This document shows positions 22,200 to 25,973 of a stretch of 25,973 bases of DNA, one piece after another (the first letter of the stretch is position 1; each line of letters begins with the position of its first letter). The DNA lies in the NCBI GenBank assembly GCA_035541415.1, contig DATKNI010000025.1, positions 1-25,973 on the forward strand, written 5' to 3'. Both the position numbers and the translations under genes were made by a program. The notes below the pieces were generated by a model. The model was not told the DNA's origin and searched no databases. It worked only from the letters and a program-made list of their open reading frames with translations. Source of the DNA: JAKAGE01 sp035541415. Lineage in GTDB: Bacteria > Patescibacteriota > Minisyncoccia > UBA6257 > 2-01-FULL-56-20.

Positions 22200-22208
22200 A
22201 TAATACCA
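22200..22208 (-). promoter_or_regulatory. Extended -10 promoter for the leaderless glycoside hydrolase gene
   Basis: Minus strand: TGg then TATTAT (22205-22200), 6 nt before ATG 22193. Confidence 0.55.
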
Positions 22209-22490
22209 CCCGCACGTCGCGCTAATTCAAATCTGAAGCCTAACAGCATTATGCGTTGCCCGTACTGATTATCATGGATCAAACGGTAAACGGAATAACG
22301 CAACCTTTCATCACGGCCTGGGCTATCATGGTGGCATATCTGCCAAAAAAACAAAGGCGCAAAACGTCGTCTTAAATGCATATTGTTAGGGGAATTAATT
22401 TATTTCTAAACTAACTAACGCGTCGAGTGCCTATTACTACCGTGCTCCCACAGAAATATTTCAGATCTGAATCTTTTTAGATTTCCCTAA
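22209..22490. other. Intergenic stretch of about 280 bp without a gene
   Basis: No ORF, tRNA or convincing promoter was found on either strand. It looks more AT-rich than the surrounding genes. TGCGTT near 22252 and AACGCA near 22297 could pair around an inner CCGT/ACGG, giving a weak fold. TTCAGATCTGAA (22460-22471) is a perfect 12-bp palindrome. Nothing further can be supported. Confidence 0.5.
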
Positions 22491-22517
22491 TAAAAAAGGG
22501 CCACTCATAAAGTGGCC
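22491..22517 (-). terminator. Intrinsic terminator after the 23758 gene
   Basis: GGCCACT (22499-22505) pairs with AGTGGCC (22511-22517), 5-nt loop, followed on the minus strand by TTTTTT. Confidence 0.85.
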
Positions 22518-22540
22518 TCTATGCTTCGAGGGTTCGATCG

Positions 22541-23758
22541 CTACTGAATAACGTAAGAAATCGACCACCCGATGTTTAGCCCGTGAGGGTTGTAGGTGAA
22601 CGTGCATCCTGGCTGGCCGATGTACTGCACTTTGGTATCGGTGCCGGCCGGAATGGTGAATGAGATGGGAGTCGAAAGCCCTGGCTGCCAAAGTCCATTG
22701 TAATACTGGCTGCTGATGATGGCGGAATTGCTCCCGTTGATCAGCTTGATTACCGGAGGAGACGAACAATTGCTCAACGAGTTCTGGTCTTGAATACCCC
22801 AGCTCCCGCCTCCTTGAACGGTAACATTCAAATCGCCCGAGAGCGATCTGAAATAGCCCATATCAACCGTGCCTGTGGCATTCGAGTCGTCGAGGTGGCC
22901 ATATCCGCTTACCGAGTAGGGTCCTTTGTAGGCGGTCGACGTGACCACATACCCGACATGGTTGAATTGGAGAAGCATCCCGTTGCAATCATTCGGCGGA
23001 CTCACAAAATGATTGGCTGCTTGAGCTACCGTTCCATTGTAGCGAAGCACGAGGAGCGGCCCTTGATTGATGCCTATGGTGGATAGACCGTTGGGCATAA
23101 AGACTTCTTCAAAGTTCCCGCCAACGTCGATTCCAACGCCGAAATCATTTTGGCATTGCAGGTTGCCCGGAACGAGCGTCGTCACCTGAGCAGACGAGGT
23201 GATGAAGTCGTAATTGGAAAAGTTGAAGAATGAGCCATCGAACTCCTCGCAACCAGGCGAGCAGAATTGGTCATTGCCAAAGACCGACGCGAACGCGTTA
23301 TAAAAAAACGGCTCGGCCTGTCGTTGGGGAGTCACATAATGCACGCTGATAAGCGCCCGGAGCGGCGGATTGGTTATCACGCACCCCCGGCCCGTTGGAT
23401 TGAGGAGGACTTCGATCATGTCGCCCTGGGAAAACGCCGCACCGCCTCCTTGTGTCACAACGGAAAAGTTATTGGGAAGCAAGATCGTCAACTTCTTTGA
23501 GCCGCTCAAGTTTTGAACGCTCAGGGAAGGCGACGCCGTGCACCCACTCATGGTGCCATGCGTGCGCTGGACCGTGATTGCCGTTGCCGACATCGGACCA
23601 TTAATAGTTGGCGTCTCTTCAACCAGCACCGACGCGGCATTGTTGACATTCCCGGTCTCGAGAACTGCGCCCAAATAAAATGGGCCGATAGTCTGGGACC
23701 ATGCTATATTCGCGAATACTACCGCAAGTACCACGAGGCAAAACGACCTTCTTGTCAT
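22541..23758 (-). CDS. Exported protein of unknown function (405 aa)
   Basis: 405 residues with a clear Sec signal peptide (basic 'MTRRS', hydrophobic 6-20, cleavage after 'IAWS' or similar). The mature part is rich in Asn, Ser, Gly and aromatic residues with many beta-strand-like stretches, and has cysteines in 'CSPGCEEFDG', 'CQNDFG', 'CNG', 'NCSSPP' and 'GCTFTY' that may form disulfides. No enzyme motif or family is recognised; a beta-rich surface or secreted protein is likely. An in-frame upstream start at 23842 would add 28 residues before the signal peptide and is rejected: AAGGG lies 7 nt before ATG 23758. It has a promoter, leader hairpin and terminator of its own. Confidence 0.8.
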   Translation of the reverse strand: MTRRSFCLVVLAVVFANIAWSQTIGPFYLGAVLETGNVNNAASVLVEETPTINGPMSATAITVQRTHGTMSGCTASPSLSVQNLSGSKKLTILLPNNFSVVTQGGGAAFSQGDMIEVLLNPTGRGCVITNPPLRALISVHYVTPQRQAEPFFYNAFASVFGNDQFCSPGCEEFDGSFFNFSNYDFITSSAQVTTLVPGNLQCQNDFGVGIDVGGNFEEVFMPNGLSTIGINQGPLLVLRYNGTVAQAANHFVSPPNDCNGMLLQFNHVGYVVTSTAYKGPYSVSGYGHLDDSNATGTVDMGYFRSLSGDLNVTVQGGGSWGIQDQNSLSNCSSPPVIKLINGSNSAIISSQYYNGLWQPGLSTPISFTIPAGTDTKVQYIGQPGCTFTYNPHGLNIGWSISYVIQ

Positions 23759-23781
23759 TGAGTTTCCCTTTTCAACAAAAT

Positions 23782-23799
23782 GAGACCACGCGGGGTCTC
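23782..23799 (-). promoter_or_regulatory. Leader hairpin upstream of the 23758 gene
   Basis: GAGACC (23782-23787) pairs with GGTCTC (23794-23799), 6-nt loop, followed on the minus strand by ATTTTGTT and then the weak Shine-Dalgarno site. It lies within the predicted 49-nt leader. Confidence 0.45.
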
Positions 23800-23813
23800 T
23801 TGTGCTGAAGAAA

Positions 23814-23842
23814 AGCGTAGCATATATTTCTTCTTTATTCAA
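23814..23842 (-). promoter_or_regulatory. Sigma70-type promoter of the 23758 gene
   Basis: Minus strand: TTGAAT (23842-23837), 17-bp spacer ending TGc, then TACGCT (23819-23814), an extended -10. Predicted start near 23807. Confidence 0.5.
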
Positions 23843-23865
23843 TCTTTATCACCGGGCCGCAAGGC

Positions 23866-23900
23866 CATAAAAACCGGCCGCGAACAGGGATTCGCGGCCG
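23866..23900 (-). terminator. Intrinsic terminator after the serine protease gene
   Basis: CGGCCGCGAA (23875-23884) pairs perfectly with TTCGCGGCCG (23891-23900), 6-nt loop, followed on the minus strand by GTTTTTATG. Confidence 0.85.
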
Positions 23901-23909
23901 TTATGTACA

Positions 23910-24869
23910 CTATTTTTTTCCGTTCTTGTCGTTGGACTTCTCGGTCTCCGCCTTTCGTATGAGCGGCACAAGCGCTTTCGCGGAAAATCCAAAAGAAGCA
24001 CCGCTAAAGTCTGTGAGAAAAGCCGTATTCACGGCAATCACGGCACCAGTCGCCGTTCGAAGCACCGGACTGCCGCTTGCCCCGGGAGCCGTACCCGCGC
24101 TATAGACAACTTTGTCATCCATCACGTCTCCTATCTGACCCGGCGTGAAGGTTGGACGGATCAGGGAACGATCAGCGATCTCCGTCACGATCTTCGCGTT
24201 GGAAGATCTCTGCTGGAGATAATCGTAGGTCGCACCCGAGGACTTTGCCACCATGAGCCTGATGCCCGATGGATATCCAAGGATGCCGACATCCTGCCCT
24301 ACCTGAGGGTCGCCATCTGCGATCGGAAGCGAGACAAAATCTTTTCCCTTAGGATCGAATTGCATGATAGCGATATCATCGTCCGATTTTTCGGGAAGAA
24401 TTACGCGGTTGAGTTTTATCGGCTGTTTCATGCCCGGGAAAAACACGAGTGCTTCTTCCCGGGTGGGCCATGCGCCCTTTGCAAAAAGTTCCGCACATTC
24501 CCGATCGCCGAACCATGGCTCGGCGATGTGTCGATTGGTTGCAAGAAGACCACGCCCGACAACAAATCCAGTTCCACCTACTCGTTCATGAAGCACCCTC
24601 TGCCCGTGGTAATCAACCCGGTAGATGACGGACACATAGCCAACCGATTTTTGATATCGTTCGACCAAATCGTGCGTCCGCAATTCAGCGTCGAACGTCA
24701 ACTTCGAACGCTCCAGCGCAAATTTCTGAAATGTCCGTTCATTTTCTTTGCGATTCTCCAATGCATAGTGCCTCGCGATGAAAACCGAAGTGATCTGCGA
24801 GGCGACGATTGAGAGGCAAAAGAGCAGCCCCATGACAAGCAAGAACTTTCTTCTTCGATTTTCAAGCAT
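23910..24869 (-). CDS. Membrane-anchored trypsin-like serine protease
   Basis: 319 residues. A basic N-terminus ('RRRK') and one transmembrane helix (about 10-32) are followed by a short, probably helical stem (35-75) and a chymotrypsin-fold protease. The catalytic triad is His114 in 'LATNRHIAEP', Asp165 in 'SDDDIAIM' and Ser265 in 'GTAPGASGSPV', all intact. 'VGQDVGILGYPSG' is typical of DegP/HtrA-like proteases, but there is no PDZ domain, so it is a single-domain surface or envelope protease. ATG 24869 is chosen because GGGGG lies 7 nt upstream; a TTG two codons earlier overlaps that spacing. A strong terminator follows. Confidence 0.92.
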   Translation of the reverse strand: MLENRRRKFLLVMGLLFCLSIVASQITSVFIARHYALENRKENERTFQKFALERSKLTFDAELRTHDLVERYQKSVGYVSVIYRVDYHGQRVLHERVGGTGFVVGRGLLATNRHIAEPWFGDRECAELFAKGAWPTREEALVFFPGMKQPIKLNRVILPEKSDDDIAIMQFDPKGKDFVSLPIADGDPQVGQDVGILGYPSGIRLMVAKSSGATYDYLQQRSSNAKIVTEIADRSLIRPTFTPGQIGDVMDDKVVYSAGTAPGASGSPVLRTATGAVIAVNTAFLTDFSGASFGFSAKALVPLIRKAETEKSNDKNGKK

Positions 24870-24876
24870 ATCCAAG

Positions 24877-24884
24877 CCCCCTTT
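24877..24884 (-). promoter_or_regulatory. Ribosome binding site of the serine protease gene
   Basis: Minus-strand AAAGGGGG (24884-24877), 7 nt before ATG 24869; decides the start against the TTG at 24875. Confidence 0.6.
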
Positions 24885-24938
24885 GGCTTTCTGTCATGAG
24901 TGTACGACATGAACCAAAAAAATGCACGCGGCGGCTAT

Positions 24939-25172
24939 TCAGAATGTATGAACAGGGTGGACCTCGACATTGCTAACCTTGTCGTACTGGCCCTCGTGGA
25001 TAACTTTCAAAACCTTTTCTGAAAATTCTTTTTTGCACGTAATAGCAAGCTCATCTGCGTCCCCTCCAATGCCCACATTTTCTTCGCCGACTGATTTTAT
25101 GATCTTATCGGCAAGTTCCTGATTCGCCTCCCCGGAAATTATTAAAGTGATTTTTACGTATTCGTCTGGCAT
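24939..25172 (-). CDS. Small acidic cytoplasmic-type protein, unknown
   Basis: 77 residues, no signal peptide or membrane helix. Alternating 'YVKITLIISG', a helix 'NQELADKIIKSVG', and 'ELAITCKKEFSEKVLKVIHEG' suggest a small alpha/beta fold. No family is recognised. It has no Shine-Dalgarno site; an extended TGc-TATCAT (25187-25182) lies 9 nt upstream, implying a leader of at most a few bases. It lies upstream of the protease gene on the same strand, but the protease has its own ribosome binding site. Confidence 0.6.
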   Translation of the reverse strand: MPDEYVKITLIISGEANQELADKIIKSVGEENVGIGGDADELAITCKKEFSEKVLKVIHEGQYDKVSNVEVHPVHTF

Positions 25173-25181
25173 ATATTTTTT

Positions 25182-25190
25182 ATGATAGCA
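25182..25190 (-). promoter_or_regulatory. Extended -10 promoter of the 25172 gene
   Basis: Minus strand: TGc then TATCAT (25187-25182), 9 nt before ATG 25172. Confidence 0.45.
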
Positions 25191-25283
25191 CGTCGCGAGC
25201 GAGAAGTCGCTGTACCAAACAGAGAAAAAACAAGAGAAGGTAAAGATACAAAGATAAGAAATGGTGGAATGACGAATTTTAAT

Positions 25284-25319
25284 AAAAAACAGGCAATCTG
25301 CTGGTTAGCAAACTGCCTG
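25284..25319 (-). terminator. Intrinsic terminator after the 25769 gene
   Basis: CAGGCA (25290-25295) pairs with TGCCTG (25314-25319), with an inner TGCT/AGCA stem around GGTT. On the minus strand it is followed by TTTTTTATT. The rest of 25191-25355 holds no gene. Confidence 0.75.
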
Positions 25320-25355
25320 CATTGGCATCTCGAACGACGCAGTCGTCCGTAGCGC

Positions 25356-25769
25356 CTAAACTTGGTTGATGCCGAGAGCTTCATCGAAACTATCGACTGC
25401 CGCTTGTTTCGGCTCGCCAACTTCGACAAGCTTTCTTTTTCCGGCAATCGTGTCCTGAAGCGCCTTGAGGATTTGGGGAAGCATCTCGTCCCAGCTGAAC
25501 ATAGGAGCTTTCGTGATCGTCAGCTCGTAGTCATGGGGGGAAACTTCCGTGATGCCCCTCACCCTGTTGAGAACGAGGTAAAACGGATGCACCTTCTTGC
25601 CCTCTTCCTTGGCATCGGTTACGGCAAATCGCAAACCGTAAACGTATCCCTCGAGTTCGGGAAATCGCGATCGGGCATGGATGGTGATGTACTCCGGATT
25701 GGAATAATACTCGATTTGGTACGGGAACTTCCTCTGGGCAGACTTCTTTGCAACCACCTTCTTTTTCAT
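25356..25769 (-). CDS. Conserved-looking cytoplasmic protein, unknown
   Basis: 137 residues, no signal peptide. A basic N-terminus ('MKKKVVAKKSAQRK') is followed by a compact domain with 'YYSNPEYITIHARSRFPELEGYVYGLRFA', 'KVHPFYLVLNRVRGI' and 'MFSWDEMLPQILKALQDTIAGK'. No family is recognised. ATG 25769 is preferred: GGAAGGAG lies 7 nt upstream, and its A is shared with the TGA of the preceding gene, so translation is probably coupled. A GTG one codon earlier is the alternative. It ends at an intrinsic terminator, so this is the last gene of an operon that enters from outside the window. Confidence 0.75.
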   Translation of the reverse strand: MKKKVVAKKSAQRKFPYQIEYYSNPEYITIHARSRFPELEGYVYGLRFAVTDAKEEGKKVHPFYLVLNRVRGITEVSPHDYELTITKAPMFSWDEMLPQILKALQDTIAGKRKLVEVGEPKQAAVDSFDEALGINQV

Positions 25770-25973
25770 CACGCTACTCCTTCCTGTTTGCTCATCGGAT
25801 GATTTTCAAAACCTTGTGCCAGTGCTTCCGCAACGGCGTTGCTCACATTTGGGAGCAGTTGATGTTTGGAAAGGTCGACGACATTGACCCACTCCGGGAT
25901 CGTTTCCACGCTGGGAGTCAATTCTCCCGTGAAGCGCAAAACGCGGAACACTTTCCACGAATATTGCTTCGGG
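25769..25973 (-). CDS. C-terminal end of a possible Nudix hydrolase (gene cut by window end)
   Basis: The frame is open to the end of the window, leaving about 67 C-terminal residues. 'WKVFRVLRFTGELTPSVETIPEWVNVVDL' followed by a helix 'LLPNVSNAVAEALAQG' resembles the last strands and helix of Nudix hydrolases, where the 'W(V/I)..(D/E)(D/E)L' segment follows the Nudix box. The Nudix box itself is outside the window, so this is tentative. Its TGA stop overlaps the ATG of the next gene by one base. Confidence 0.4.
   Translation of the reverse strand, partial: PKQYSWKVFRVLRFTGELTPSVETIPEWVNVVDLSKHQLLPNVSNAVAEALAQGFENHPMSKQEGVA
25777..25784 (-). promoter_or_regulatory. Ribosome binding site of the 25769 gene
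   Basis: Minus-strand GGAAGGAG (25784-25777), 7 nt before ATG 25769, located inside the end of the upstream gene. Confidence 0.65.

Noticed and set aside
22460..22471. Perfect 12-bp palindrome TTCAGATCTGAA as operator
   Set aside because: It lies downstream of a terminator and not near any promoter I can support; a single 12-bp palindrome is weak evidence.
13078..25335. Shared 12-mer GGCATCTCGAAC at 13078 and 25324, both just after minus-strand stop codons, looking like a tRNA T-loop
   Set aside because: Dozens of 12-mer matches are expected by chance in 26 kb with both strands. The flanks do not match, and neither site can form a T-arm or cloverleaf.
1..25973. CRISPR array, transposase, integrase or attachment sites
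   Set aside because: No regularly spaced repeats, no recombinase-like proteins and no target-site duplications were seen.

Overview
The window looks like a chromosomal segment of a Patescibacteria/CPR (Parcubacteria-type) bacterium. The basis is the combination of compact, mostly single-gene transcription units, an isoleucyl-tRNA synthetase carrying an extra embedded domain, secreted proteins with the paired 'TxGYFG..T..A...Q' peptidoglycan-binding repeats common in that group, and many lineage-specific exported proteins. This is inferred from protein character only; no rRNA or marker tree was available.

Layout. 1-596: 3' end of an RNase J gene. 602-766: a probable stand-alone small RNA gene on the minus strand that shares a bidirectional terminator with RNase J. 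772-9135: SDR oxidoreductase, trpS, an alpha/beta hydrolase coupled to ileS, ileS with a histidine-phosphatase insertion, argS, smpB. 9159-10193: a small exported protein, a second probable small RNA gene on the plus strand, and a 75-aa membrane-anchored peptide. 10217-13820: dinB and uppP (divergent from a 23-bp intergenic space), two small membrane proteins, and a membrane-anchored DsbA-type thioredoxin-fold protein. 13884-16176: a two-component pair (histidine kinase and single-domain receiver). 16267-24869: mainly surface and exported proteins: a Ser/Ala/Pro-stalk protein, a small lipoprotein-like protein, an Ig-repeat lipoprotein, a 969-aa peptidoglycan-binding/Fn3/clan GH-A glycoside hydrolase, a 405-aa exported protein of unknown function, and a membrane-anchored trypsin-like protease. 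24939-25973: two unknown cytoplasmic-type proteins and the 3' end of a possible Nudix gene.

Expression logic is the most striking property. About seventeen protein genes have a TANNAT-like -10 hexamer ending exactly 6 nt (11 cases) or 7-9 nt (6 cases) before the start codon, with no Shine-Dalgarno sequence, which predicts leaderless mRNAs. A minority of genes, mostly exported accessory proteins (9215, 19164, 23758, 24869, 25769), instead have strong Shine-Dalgarno sites, and three of them have a recognisable -35/-17 bp/-10 promoter. Two of those have a hairpin in the leader. The two proposed small RNA genes also have full -35/-10 promoters and intrinsic terminators.

No tRNA, rRNA, CRISPR array, transposase or integrase was seen.
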